From an uncultured Flaviramulus sp. (GTDB lineage: Bacteria > Bacteroidota > Bacteroidia > Flavobacteriales > Flavobacteriaceae), in NCBI GenBank assembly GCA_947501105.1, contig CANMUP010000002.1, positions 124,001-188,000 of the forward strand: a stretch of DNA of 64,000 nucleotides. The letters run 5' to 3'. Both the position numbers and the translations under genes were made by a program. This document shows, one piece after another, positions 26,154 to 35,129 of the stretch; position 1 is the stretch's first letter, and each line of letters opens with the position of its first letter. Below the pieces are notes generated by a model, which searched no databases, was not told the origin of the DNA, and was given only the letters and a program-made list of their open reading frames with translations.

Positions 26154-26964
26154 ATTGTAAAATTCTTAAAAATAAATATATAAATGGTGCAGCAAAAATA
26201 ATACTATCTAATCGATCTAGCAATCCGCCATGCCCTGGCATAATAATACCACTATCTTTTACTTGGGCTTGCCGTTTAAATTTAGACTCAATTAAATCAC
26301 CTATAGTTCCAAAAACACTAATAATAATGCTTAAAATTAACCAATTAGTAAAGTTTAGTGTTTCTGTAAAGGTAGCAATAAAATAGCTTGCAATACATGA
26401 AAAAAATAAGCCACCTAAGAAGCCTTCAACAGTTTTTTTAGGTGAAATTTTTTCGAATAGTTTTTGCTTTCCAAAATTTTTGCCAACTAAATATGCAAAC
26501 GAATCGTTTACCCAAACTAAAATAAAAGACCCTAATAATATATTTGGATTATAAGCGTGATGAGAATTTGCAATTAAAATTAAAAACACAAAAGCACTAG
26601 AAATATAAAAGGTTGTAAGAATGAATCGCTTAGAGCTAAATAACGGAATGGTTTTTTCTGAAAACAAATCTTTTATTAAAAATAGCTCCACAAAAATGGT
26701 GATTACCATTAAAATTTGTGTGGCTTCATCTAAACCTGTATTGGTGTTTAAAACTAATTGCCAATAACCAAAAACCATATAGAGTATAACAAATAGGAAA
26801 TAGGGGATAATACTTTTTAACTGAATAAGTTTTTGGAATTCGCCAATACATATTAACCCAAAAATAAAAAACAGAATAATTAAGGCATGCTCGTTAAATA
26901 AGCTGCCTATTAATAGTAAAACGTAAATCAAGCCAGATAAGGCTCGTATTAAAGTTTCCTTCAT
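26143..26964 (-). CDS. cdsA: Phosphatidate cytidylyltransferase
   Basis: Makes CDP-diacylglycerol from phosphatidate and CTP. 273 residues with about eight membrane helices. The C-terminal signature SPKKTVEGFLGG and GDLIESKFKRQAQVKDSG...LPGHGG-type (MPGHGGLLDRLDS) carries the conserved acidic and Lys residues. It starts one base from the end of the LUD gene. Confidence 0.95.
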   Translation of the reverse strand: MKETLIRALSGLIYVLLLIGSLFNEHALIILFFIFGLICIGEFQKLIQLKSIIPYFLFVILYMVFGYWQLVLNTNTGLDEATQILMVITIFVELFLIKDLFSEKTIPLFSSKRFILTTFYISSAFVFLILIANSHHAYNPNILLGSFILVWVNDSFAYLVGKNFGKQKLFEKISPKKTVEGFLGGLFFSCIASYFIATFTETLNFTNWLILSIIISVFGTIGDLIESKFKRQAQVKDSGIIMPGHGGLLDRLDSIIFAAPFIYLFLRILQYVS

Positions 26965-27573
26965 TTATAAGTCTTCTAAAAGGAGTAGGTATAGATTTTT
27001 CGCACTACTACCATAGCTTAAAAAATCTTTGTCGTCTTCAGATTTAAAATGTTTTATGGCGGTAATGTTTGTTGGAATTTTTTGTCTGTTTTTAGATTTT
27101 ATACCTCGCAAACCTTCTCCAATGTTTTCAACAATTTGACTTGTGGTAGCAAAAACAATAAAATTTACAGGCAGTTCAGGAAGTTTCTTTTCGTATATCT
27201 GTTTTGATGAGATTAGTAAAGAACCATCATTAGCAATTAAATTCTCGCAGGTAGTTAATAAAAAAGTAGAATCACTAATTTTTGTGGTGGTTTGTAAATT
27301 AGAATTCTTAAATTTTTCTTTTAAATTATCGTCTAGCAGAAGCGTCTTTTTATCATTCCACTTGTTTTCATCAATGATATTGCCTAAGTTTTGGAAAATT
27401 TCATTCAAATCTTCACAATACAAAAACTTACCGCCATTAGCTTTAAAGTTTATGGTAAACCTTTCGTCTATTGGTAGTTTTATTTCAGGCATATACTTGC
27501 CTCTGTCATTGGATTTTAGCTCTTCCTGCGAACTGTCAGATTTTGAACCAAAAATTTTTCTAAAAAGACTCAT
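26965..27573 (-). CDS. LUD-domain protein
   Basis: 202 residues, related to the LutC/YkgG (LUD) family: after a charged N-terminus come FKANGGKFLYCEDLNE, TTCENLIANDGSLLISS and VFATTSQIVENIGEGLRGI. Full Lut proteins take part in lactate oxidation, but this is a lone short copy attached to phospholipid genes (cdsA follows directly, ftsH precedes by 117 bp). That setting recurs in Flavobacteriaceae, and its role there is not known. Confidence 0.72.
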   Translation of the reverse strand: MSLFRKIFGSKSDSSQEELKSNDRGKYMPEIKLPIDERFTINFKANGGKFLYCEDLNEIFQNLGNIIDENKWNDKKTLLLDDNLKEKFKNSNLQTTTKISDSTFLLTTCENLIANDGSLLISSKQIYEKKLPELPVNFIVFATTSQIVENIGEGLRGIKSKNRQKIPTNITAIKHFKSEDDKDFLSYGSSAKNLYLLLLEDL

Positions 27574-27620
27574 TTAGATTGTTGCTATTAACTCAATTTT
27601 CATGGGTTTTATCAAATATA

Positions 27621-27660
27621 AAAAATCTTAAATTAACCATAGGCTTAATTTAAGATTTTT
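27621..27660 (-). terminator. Terminator behind ftsH
   Basis: 16-bp perfect stem (27621-27636 with 27645-27660) with A/T tails, 30 bp past the ftsH stop. It separates ftsH from the LUD-cdsA-psd unit, which must then have its own promoter in 27574-27620. Confidence 0.87.
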
Positions 27661-27690
27661 ACTAAAAGCTTAACAAAATTTGTTATGAAT

Positions 27691-29643
27691 TTATTCTTCT
27701 TCTTCAGTAGTTTTTTCTTTTTCTACCTCTTCAGAGTTACTTTTTTCAAAAGGACGTTTACCAAATATTTTTTCAAGATTATCTTTAAAAATAACTTCTT
27801 TTTCAAGAAGAACTTCAGCAAGCTGAGTTAATTTATCTTTATTTTCTTCAAGTAATTTTAAAGCACGTTGATATTGCTCTTCAATAATTGCAGAAATTTC
27901 TTGATCAATTAATTCTGCAGTTTGCTCACTGTAAGGTTTAGAAAAACCATACTCGCTTTGACCAGAAGAATCGTAATACGTTAAATTACCAACTTTATCG
28001 CTAAGGCCATAAACTGTAACCATTGCTCTAGCTTGTTTGGTTACCTTTTCTAAATCACTTAAAGCGCCTGTAGAAATTTTGTCAAAAATCACTTTTTCAG
28101 CAGCGCGACCGCCAAGAGCAGCACACATCTCATCTAGCATTTGTTCTGGACGAACAATTAATCGCTCTTCAGGTAAATACCACGCAGCTCCTAGTGATCG
28201 TCCACGAGGAACTATAGTGACTTTTACCAATGGTGCGGCATGTTCTAACATCCAGCTAGTAACAGCATGACCAGCTTCATGAAAAGCAACTGCACGTTTT
28301 TCGCCAGGTGTTATGATTTTATTTTTCTTTTCTAAACCACCAATAATTCTATCTACAGCATCTAAAAAATCTTGTTTATCTACAGCCTTTTTCCCATTTC
28401 TAGCAGCAATTAAAGCAGCTTCGTTACATACATTTGCTATATCGGCACCAGAAAACCCTGGTGTTTGTTTTGATAAAAAATCTAAATCTAAATTTTTAGC
28501 TTTTTTTAGGGGTCTTAAATGAACTTCAAAAATTTCTTTACGTTCTCGAACATCAGGAAGATCAACAAAAATCTGTCTGTCAAAACGTCCTGCACGCATA
28601 AGTGCTTTGTCTAAAATATCTGCTCTATTGGTTGCGGCAATTACTATTACATTAGTATTGGTGCCAAAACCATCCATCTCTGTTAAAAGCTGATTTAGTG
28701 TGTTTTCACGCTCATCATTACTACCAGACATTGCATTTTTACCTCTAGCACGACCAATGGCATCAATCTCATCAATAAATATAATTGAAGGTGATTTTTC
28801 TTTGGCTTGCTTAAACAAATCACGCACACGTGATGCACCGACACCTACAAACATCTCAACAAAATCTGAACCTGATAAAGAAAAGAAAGGCACTTTAGCT
28901 TCACCTGCAACAGCTTTTGCTAGTAATGTTTTACCTGTTCCTGGAGGGCCTACAAGTAAAGCTCCTTTTGGTATTTTTCCACCTAGTGTTGTGTATTTTT
29001 CTGGAAACTTAAGAAAGTCTACAATTTCTTGAACTTCTTCTTTAGCGCCTTCTAATCCTGCAACATCTTTAAAGCTTGTTTTAACTTCAGTATTTTGATC
29101 GAATAATTTTGCTTTAGATTTTCCTATGTTGAAAATCTGTCCGCCGCCTCCGCCAGCACCGCCGCCAGACATACGACGCATGATAAATATCCAAACACCA
29201 ATTAATAAAATAAAAGGTAGAATCCCTAATAGGAAATCTCCCCAAACGTTTTCTTTAGTATCTAAACTAAGAATATCATATTTATTAATGGCTTTTAAAT
29301 CATTTTCAAAATTTTGAAGATCACCTATTTCAAATTTGTAATTAGGTAATTTAGTTGCCGATGGAATAAAAGTTTTAGGCTTCGAGTTTTTATGAATTTC
29401 TTTCTCTTGGGCTTCCTTTGTTAAGTATACTTGAGCAATACGCCTGTTTATAATTTCAACTTTTTCAACATCGTTTTCTTCAGCATATTTAAAAAATTCT
29501 GAAGGGGTTATAGTGCCACCGTCTTGATAACTACCACTGCTAAATAATTGAAACCCTAAAAATATTGCTAATACAATACCGTAAATCCAATACGGACTAA
29601 ACTTAGGTTTTTTCTCTTTTATATTTTTTTTGTCGTTTGCCAT
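27691..29643 (-). CDS. ftsH: ATP-dependent zinc metalloprotease FtsH
   Basis: 650 residues. Two membrane helices (about 17-36 and 138-155) flank a periplasmic segment, then a Gly-rich linker, AAA domain with Walker A GPPGTGKT (232-239), [11 protein letters not shown] Walker B, second region of homology [21 protein letters not shown], and the protease motif HEAGH. An acidic Glu-rich C-terminus ends it. Degrades membrane proteins and regulators at the inner membrane. Transcribed after rsfS (9 bp gap). Confidence 0.97.
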   Translation of the reverse strand: MANDKKNIKEKKPKFSPYWIYGIVLAIFLGFQLFSSGSYQDGGTITPSEFFKYAEENDVEKVEIINRRIAQVYLTKEAQEKEIHKNSKPKTFIPSATKLPNYKFEIGDLQNFENDLKAINKYDILSLDTKENVWGDFLLGILPFILLIGVWIFIMRRMSGGGAGGGGGQIFNIGKSKAKLFDQNTEVKTSFKDVAGLEGAKEEVQEIVDFLKFPEKYTTLGGKIPKGALLVGPPGTGKTLLAKAVAGEAKVPFFSLSGSDFVEMFVGVGASRVRDLFKQAKEKSPSIIFIDEIDAIGRARGKNAMSGSNDERENTLNQLLTEMDGFGTNTNVIVIAATNRADILDKALMRAGRFDRQIFVDLPDVRERKEIFEVHLRPLKKAKNLDLDFLSKQTPGFSGADIANVCNEAALIAARNGKKAVDKQDFLDAVDRIIGGLEKKNKIITPGEKRAVAFHEAGHAVTSWMLEHAAPLVKVTIVPRGRSLGAAWYLPEERLIVRPEQMLDEMCAALGGRAAEKVIFDKISTGALSDLEKVTKQARAMVTVYGLSDKVGNLTYYDSSGQSEYGFSKPYSEQTAELIDQEISAIIEEQYQRALKLLEENKDKLTQLAEVLLEKEVIFKDNLEKIFGKRPFEKSNSEEVEKEKTTEEEE

Positions 29644-29652
29644 TTGTTTTTT

Positions 29653-30024
29653 TTAGTAACTAGTTTCTATTACTGTAGTTTTTGCATCGCCCCAAAGACT
29701 TTCAATATCATAATATTCTCGAATATGTTTTTGAAACACATGTACAACAACATTAACATAGTCTATTAATACCCATTCGGCATTATCTAAACCTTCGGTA
29801 TGCCAAGGATTATCTTTAAGTTCTTTGCTTACCTTTTTTTGTATTGAATTAACTATGGCGTTTACTTGAGTGTTTGAAGTTCCTTCACAAATTATAAAGT
29901 AGTCACAAACCGTATTTTCAATATCTCTTAAATCTAGAATACTAATCTCTTTACCTTTAACATCTTCAATGCCATTTATTATTACAGATATTAATTGGTC
30001 TGGGCTTATTTTTTCTTTCGCCAT
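29653..30024 (-). CDS. rsfS: Ribosomal silencing factor RsfS
   Basis: 123 residues. Binds uL14 on the large subunit and blocks subunit joining when nutrients are low. Family landmarks: DLRDIENTVCDYFIICEGTSNTQVNAI, the conserved PWHTEGLDNAEWVLIDYVNVVVHVF and the C-terminal YYDIESLWGDA. First gene of the rsfS-ftsH unit. Confidence 0.95.
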   Translation of the reverse strand: MAKEKISPDQLISVIINGIEDVKGKEISILDLRDIENTVCDYFIICEGTSNTQVNAIVNSIQKKVSKELKDNPWHTEGLDNAEWVLIDYVNVVVHVFQKHIREYYDIESLWGDAKTTVIETSY

Positions 30025-30043
30025 TAATTTTATTTAATTTGTG

Positions 30044-30051
30044 CAAAGTTA
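30044..30051 (-). promoter_or_regulatory. Promoter -7 element for rsfS-ftsH
   Basis: On the minus strand TAACTTTG fits TAnnTTTG about 20 bp before the rsfS start. No clear TTG at -33. Confidence 0.45.
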
Positions 30052-30117
30052 TTATTTTTTTAGTTCTTTATACTTTAAAATAATCATAAGATTTTAAAGG
30101 TTTAAAATAACTTGTAA

Positions 30118-30846
30118 ATGCGTATAATCAAACTTAATGCCATCGATTCCACAAATTCTTTTTTAAAAGAAATGATTTGTAATGAAACCGTGGCCGATTA
30201 TACTATTGTTGTTGCAGAACATCAAACTAATGGGCGTGGTCAAATGGGGACTAATTGGGACTCGGACAAAGGCAAAAACCTTATGTTTAGCTTATTTAAA
30301 GATTTAAGTATACATGTTGTTGAATTCCCTTTTTATATTAGCATGGCTATTTCTTTGGCTATTTTGAAGACTTTAAAAACATTAAATATTCCTGATTTAC
30401 ATATTAAATGGCCTAACGACATTTTGTCAGCAGACAAGAAGATTTGTGGGATTTTGATTGAAAATGTCATAAAAAACAAGCTTAACTCTACAATTATTGG
30501 TATTGGAGTTAATGTAAATCAAACAGAGTTTATTAATCTCCCAAGGGCTTCATCTTTAAAAAATATAACTGGAGTACATTATAATTTAGATGAAATTTTG
30601 CGAAGTATTATAAAAGAAACCAAAGGATATTCTAAACTTTTGCAACAAGGGAAATATGATACGGTTAAAAATGAATATGAAGCTAATTTGTTTAGAAAAA
30701 ATAAACCTTCAACTTTTAAAAATGTAGAAGGGGATTTATTTTCTGGTTTTATAATAGGCGTTACTAAATACGGTAAACTGCAAGTGCTTTTAGAAGATGA
30801 AATTGTTAAAAAATTTGATTTAAAAGAAATTACCTTAATGTACTAA
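30118..30846 (+). CDS. birA: Biotin--[acetyl-CoA-carboxylase] ligase without DNA-binding domain
   Basis: 242 residues, monofunctional type: it starts directly at the catalytic domain (IDSTNSFLKE) and lacks the helix-turn-helix of BirA repressors. The biotinyl-AMP loop is GRGQMGTNW, followed by KWPNDIL and CGILIEN. Attaches biotin to carboxylase subunits. Divergent from rsfS; its last 4 bases overlap the convergent SRPBCC gene. Confidence 0.93.
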   Translation: MRIIKLNAIDSTNSFLKEMICNETVADYTIVVAEHQTNGRGQMGTNWDSDKGKNLMFSLFKDLSIHVVEFPFYISMAISLAILKTLKTLNIPDLHIKWPNDILSADKKICGILIENVIKNKLNSTIIGIGVNVNQTEFINLPRASSLKNITGVHYNLDEILRSIIKETKGYSKLLQQGKYDTVKNEYEANLFRKNKPSTFKNVEGDLFSGFIIGVTKYGKLQVLLEDEIVKKFDLKEITLMY

Positions 30847-31238
30847 ATGGCATTTGGAATACTTGTAGCAAGAGTTTCAATAAACTTACTTATAGGGCCT
30901 TTAATCATCATAGCCATCATTGGGTTAAAGTCGCCAGTAAATTCTAATTGTACTTCACTTGAACCATTTTCGGTTTCTGTAATATTTCCAATAAGTGAAA
31001 AATCTAATTTGCCACCAGCAGCTCCAAGTATAATTTTATTAGGTGCTATGGCTTCTTTCTTTTTTAGTATTATTTCTGGCATCCCTTTTAAAGCAAAAAG
31101 AAATTTGTCGTTTTCTAAAACTTCAAACTTGCTTATGTTTTCTGGCATTAATGCTTCAAAGTTTTTTACATCAGATAAAAATTCAAATACTTCTTGAGGA
31201 GATTTACTAACACTAATTTTTGGTGATTCTAAATTCAT
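30843..31238 (-). CDS. SRPBCC-fold protein
   Basis: 131 residues, START/Bet v1-like: the N-terminal PQEVFEFLSDVKNFEALMP and the long C-terminal helix FIETLATSIPNA are typical. Binds an unknown hydrophobic ligand. Located 26 bp behind pyrE on the same strand; the neighbourhood birA-SRPBCC-pyrE-Nudix is a recurring arrangement in Flavobacteriaceae. Confidence 0.8.
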   Translation of the reverse strand: MNLESPKISVSKSPQEVFEFLSDVKNFEALMPENISKFEVLENDKFLFALKGMPEIILKKKEAIAPNKIILGAAGGKLDFSLIGNITETENGSSEVQLEFTGDFNPMMAMMIKGPISKFIETLATSIPNAI

Positions 31239-31264
31239 AATTAATTATTTTTTAATAAGATATA

Positions 31265-31909
31265 TCAATTAGCGTTCCATTCACTAGGGTTTGTATTCCA
31301 TTCAGACAAAGTTTCCAGTTCTTTTTGAGATATGTAATTGGTCTCTAAAGCCTGCTCAAGTAAACTCTCGTAATTACTTAAGGTGTGTAGATTCACATTT
31401 TCTTTTTTAAAATTTTCTGTAGCTATATCAAAACCATAAGTAAAAATAGCAACCATACCTTTTACGTTAATATTGGCTTCTTTTAAAGCTCTAACTGCAT
31501 TTAAACTACTTTTACCTGTGCTAATTAAATCTTCAACAACTACAACATTTTGCCCGCTTTCTATAAAACCTTCTATTTGATTTTTACGTCCGTGTCCTTT
31601 TGCATCTGGTCTTACATATATAAAAGGCAAGCCCATATATTCTGCAACTAGCATGCCTATACCAATAGCACCAGTTGCTACACCAGCAATAACGTCGGGT
31701 TTGCCGTACTGTTTCTCAATTTGTTTACCTAGTATTTCTCGAATATAGTTTCGAATAGGAGGAAAAGATAATATTATCCTGTTATCACAATAGATAGGCG
31801 ATTTCCATCCAGAAGCCCATGTAAAAGGGGCTTTAGGGCTTAGTTTTATAGCGTTAACTTGTAATAAAACTTCAGCGGTTTTTCTAGCGGTATTTTTGTT
31901 AAAAATCAT
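31265..31909 (-). CDS. pyrE: Orotate phosphoribosyltransferase
   Basis: The start at 31909 (MIFNKNTARK) matches the family; the longer frame to 31981 adds an unlikely leader. 214 residues. The PRPP loop is NVVVVEDLISTGKSSL and the substrate loop RPDAKGHGRKNQIEG. Converts orotate to OMP. The C-terminus has an odd near-duplication, SEWNTNPSEWNAN, encoded by two TGAATGGAA copies before the stop. A possible -7 element, TAATTTTG on the minus strand (31915-31922), is so close that the transcript may be nearly leaderless. Confidence 0.93.
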   Translation of the reverse strand: MIFNKNTARKTAEVLLQVNAIKLSPKAPFTWASGWKSPIYCDNRIILSFPPIRNYIREILGKQIEKQYGKPDVIAGVATGAIGIGMLVAEYMGLPFIYVRPDAKGHGRKNQIEGFIESGQNVVVVEDLISTGKSSLNAVRALKEANINVKGMVAIFTYGFDIATENFKKENVNLHTLSNYESLLEQALETNYISQKELETLSEWNTNPSEWNAN

Positions 31910-32040
31910 AGAAGCAAAATTACACATAAATTTATTTCTATTTAGCTGAAGTGTGATGAATAAAATTATTTTTTTTAACAATAGTTAAAATGTGTTTAAA
32001 AATGATATTTTTACCAAAACGAAATTATTAAGCAACTTAT

Positions 32041-32622
32041 ATGCACAAAATTTTTGTTAACGATAAACCTATAATTTTAACTACTAAAGTTGAAAAAGAA
32101 GAAGGTTTTAAAAATTATTTGCTTAAAACTGTAGATCTAGCTAAAGTTATTAGAACTCTTAACAGAACAAAACTTAAGGAGGCAAGGTTTATAGGAAAAA
32201 AAGAAAAAAAATTGCTTAAAAAATTGCTTAAAAAGTTACCAAATGTTATTGCTGGTGGAGGCAAAGTATATAATGATAATGGAGATGTTTTATTTATTTA
32301 CAGAAATGATAAATGGGATTTACCTAAAGGAAAAACCGAAGGAAACGAAACTATAGAAAGAACAGCTATTAGGGAAGTTACTGAAGAAACGGGTGTTGGT
32401 GGATTAAAAATTACAAAACCTTTAGAAACTACTTACCATATTTTTAAACGTAACGGGCGATATAAAATAAAAATAACCTACTGGTTTGAAATGAAAACTA
32501 GTTTTAAAGGAAAGCTTTATCCTCAAGAAAATGAAGGCATTACCAAAGTAGAATGGCTTAATAAAGAGCAAACTAAAAAAGCATTAAAGAACAGCTATGC
32601 CAATATTAAATCGTTGGTTTAG
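32041..32622 (+). CDS. Nudix hydrolase
   Basis: 193 residues. A non-Nudix N-terminal part of about 70 residues (Lys-rich, LLKKLLKKLP) precedes the Nudix fold. The Nudix box begins GKTEGNETIERTAIREV and ends TEETGV, matching G-x5-E-x7-REVxEExG. Hydrolyses a nucleoside-diphosphate-linked compound; the substrate is not evident. Divergent from pyrE. Confidence 0.9.
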   Translation: MHKIFVNDKPIILTTKVEKEEGFKNYLLKTVDLAKVIRTLNRTKLKEARFIGKKEKKLLKKLLKKLPNVIAGGGKVYNDNGDVLFIYRNDKWDLPKGKTEGNETIERTAIREVTEETGVGGLKITKPLETTYHIFKRNGRYKIKITYWFEMKTSFKGKLYPQENEGITKVEWLNKEQTKKALKNSYANIKSLV

Positions 32623-32699
32623 AATTTAGAGATTGTTTAAAACTTTATATCAGCAATAAAACGAATCTATCATTTTTTCGCAAATACAAATTCGGAAAT

Positions 32700-34436
32700 T
32701 TAATTTACAACCCTATAAATAGGATACTGTAAATGTGCTTTCTCATAATATTCACTTTGTTTATGTATCCAATCTAGCTGTGCATACCAATTACTTGTAA
32801 AAACTTTATCAGATTGTTTTTTAGTTTCTAAAGCAATTTTTAGTTTTTCATTATTATTTAATAATTCAAGTGCTTTGTCTTCCCAAACGTAAGGCGAAAA
32901 CCCTTCTTTTTGTTGTAAAATAGCATCAAAGAAATTCCAATTAAAAAATGAATCCGGTGCTTGTGGTTCTAAAGTTTCAATAATATATCTTAACGAAGGT
33001 TGATTTGTTTTTATAAGATAATCCCCTTTTCTGAACGCTAACTTTTCTGTTTTTATTGATACTGAAACATTATAGTGGGGATAATGCCCTTCATAAGCCT
33101 GCTGTCTTGTTTTGTAATTTTCAATTCTATAGCTTTCTACGTTAAATGTAGAGTCACTTTCTAATTGGCGCATTTCTACCTGATTCAATTTTAATAAATT
33201 AATTATTCGATGCCAACCCCGTGGAATAATATAAGCTGCTGGAATTTCAACTTCTACAGTCGGTTTAAAATAATTTTGATATTTAATGTCTTTAATAAAC
33301 GGTTTCTTTCTATCATATTTTAAACGGCTAAAACCAGTTATTTCACTTTTTATACTTTCACCTTCAAAACCTTTAAACCTTAAAGTTGAGGTTTTAGTGG
33401 TATCAATTTCCCAGTTTAGTGCATATGTTTTTTTAAATTGAATATTGTTATTTGCTTTTTTACGTAGAGCAGTAATTTTATCACCTTGATCTTCAGTAAT
33501 TTCAATCATGCTTTTCATTAATTCATAAGTGCCTTCAACACGTTGTTTGTAAGGCTTAAGCATGTGGGTTTCTACCATCATACCTAGGGTGTTAAACAAA
33601 GTTGTGTAACCTGTTGAGTAACGTGGATAGTCCATAAATTGAGAAAACCCTTTTTCTGGAACTTGATTAAAAACATTTACATATGGCGTAATATCCCAAT
33701 TTTTTGCAATTAGCTTTTCCTCTAATTTAGGCATCATTTCACTATGTATGTAGTTGCCTAAATCGCCATTAAGCTTATTATGCTGTGTAAATAAATGAGT
33801 TAATGTGTATTGGTAATCTGCACCATTGCTAACATGGTTGTCTATAAAAACATCGGGTTTTACTAAATGAAAAATTTCAGCAAATGTCTCAGCATTTTTG
33901 GTGTCACATTTTATAAAGTCACGGTTTAAATCGTAATTTCTGGCATTGCCTCTAAAACCATAATCTTTTGGCCCATTTTGGTTGGTTCGTGTTGTCGAGT
34001 TTCTATTTAAACTACCACCAACATTATAAATAGGAATTGTTACTATTACAGTATTTTCAGGCGCTTCTATTTTACCATTTGCTAAATCTCTAAAAAGCAT
34101 CATTGTTGCATCGATACCATCAGATTCCCCTGGATGAATACCATTATTTATTAGTAGAATACGTTTGTTTTTGCGGATTTCAGAAAAGTCAAATTGAGAT
34201 TCATTATTTAAAGTAACTATATGTAATGGATTGCCAGAATCGGTTTCACCAATATCTTGGATGTTAATTTCAGGATAAACATCTGATAATCCTGTATAAA
34301 ACTTGATGGTTTGTTGGTAGGTTGCAGTTTCAAAGCCTTCTGATTTTTCAAAATGCGTTTCAAAATCATAATATGGTTTTTCATTTGAATTGTTGCATGA
34401 CACCACTAAAATTAAAAGCACTATAAGAATTCTCAT
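32700..34436 (-). CDS. M14-family zinc carboxypeptidase, lipoprotein
   Basis: 578 residues. Lipobox LLILVVSCNN at the N-terminus. The metallocarboxypeptidase zinc motif HxxE is in INNGIHPGESDG (about 118-127), with the substrate region DYGFRGNARNYDLNRDFIK and the third zinc His in VFIDNHVSNGADY. The C-terminal half has no motif I can name. Surface or periplasmic peptidase. Single gene; the intergenic stretch upstream to 34646 is AT-rich with nothing recognisable. Confidence 0.88.
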   Translation of the reverse strand: MRILIVLLILVVSCNNSNEKPYYDFETHFEKSEGFETATYQQTIKFYTGLSDVYPEINIQDIGETDSGNPLHIVTLNNESQFDFSEIRKNKRILLINNGIHPGESDGIDATMMLFRDLANGKIEAPENTVIVTIPIYNVGGSLNRNSTTRTNQNGPKDYGFRGNARNYDLNRDFIKCDTKNAETFAEIFHLVKPDVFIDNHVSNGADYQYTLTHLFTQHNKLNGDLGNYIHSEMMPKLEEKLIAKNWDITPYVNVFNQVPEKGFSQFMDYPRYSTGYTTLFNTLGMMVETHMLKPYKQRVEGTYELMKSMIEITEDQGDKITALRKKANNNIQFKKTYALNWEIDTTKTSTLRFKGFEGESIKSEITGFSRLKYDRKKPFIKDIKYQNYFKPTVEVEIPAAYIIPRGWHRIINLLKLNQVEMRQLESDSTFNVESYRIENYKTRQQAYEGHYPHYNVSVSIKTEKLAFRKGDYLIKTNQPSLRYIIETLEPQAPDSFFNWNFFDAILQQKEGFSPYVWEDKALELLNNNEKLKIALETKKQSDKVFTSNWYAQLDWIHKQSEYYEKAHLQYPIYRVVN

Positions 34437-34646
34437 TTTAATTAAATTTTTGATTTAAATTTTTTAATGAAAAGATATTTTTTTTGAAAATACTATAAAA
34501 CTACAATATTATTATAATTATAACTTTTCAAAGCTATTTAACTTAAATAAAATGTATTAACTTACAGTAATTGTATTTTGCTATATGGGATAAATAGTAA
34601 TATGTAAATGTTTTTAATTTTATAGATCTCTCATTAAAATAGATTT

Positions 34647-35015
34647 ATGAAAATTTGTAATTTGTCTTTTGGTAAAATTGTTGTTTTGAGTAAAAATCTA
34701 GCTGAGGTTATTGTTGATGAAGGTGTTCTTATGGATGAAATTAAAGTTGCTGAATACCACGCTTTTTTGCTCAATTCTCTCGAATCTCCCTTTTCATTAT
34801 TAATAAATAAAAAACATTCCTATTGTTATACGTTTTCTGCTCAAAAAAATATAGCTAAGTTAAAACAAATTAAAGCCTTGGCTGTAGTTGCCCATACCAG
34901 TGGAGGCGTTATGTCTACAGAAACACTAATAAATGTAAATGGAAATTATAAATTGAATATTAGGGTGTTTTACAAAAGAGAGGAAGCGGTTACTTGGTTA
35001 AGTAACTTAGAGTAA
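34647..35015 (+). CDS. Conserved hypothetical protein, possibly STAS/SpoIIAA-like
   Basis: 122 residues, no signal peptide. Alternating strands and helices (SPFSLLINKK, KALAVVAHTSGGVMSTE, RVFYKREEAVTWLSNL) resemble small STAS/SpoIIAA-fold proteins of flavobacteria, including a C-terminal helix that begins after FYKREEAV. No ligand or catalytic residue can be named. Monocistronic. Confidence 0.6.
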   Translation: MKICNLSFGKIVVLSKNLAEVIVDEGVLMDEIKVAEYHAFLLNSLESPFSLLINKKHSYCYTFSAQKNIAKLKQIKALAVVAHTSGGVMSTETLINVNGNYKLNIRVFYKREEAVTWLSNLE

Positions 35016-35077
35016 ATTGATATTGATTATTTCTCAAACGTTTTAGCAATCACTTTAATAAATATAGTAATAAGCAC

Positions 35078-35107
35078 TTGTGCATCTCCATATTAACCTT
35101 AAATTTG
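35078..35107 (+). promoter_or_regulatory. Promoter of the SulP transporter gene
   Basis: TTG (35078-35080), 19-base spacer, TAAATTTG (35100-35107): an exact match in both elements and spacing to the Bacteroidota sigma-A consensus, 22 bp before the ATG. Confidence 0.75.
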
Positions 35108-35129
35108 CCGCTTCTTAAAACAAACCAAT

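Noticed and set aside
27143-27577. 144-codon plus-strand frame opposite the LUD-domain gene
   Set aside because: The minus-strand frame has recognisable domain motifs and tight operon spacing; the plus-strand frame is low-complexity Phe/Ser/Leu.
34437-34646. AT-rich gap as possible small RNA gene
   Set aside because: No terminator hairpin or conserved structure is visible; it appears to be plain upstream DNA of two divergent genes.
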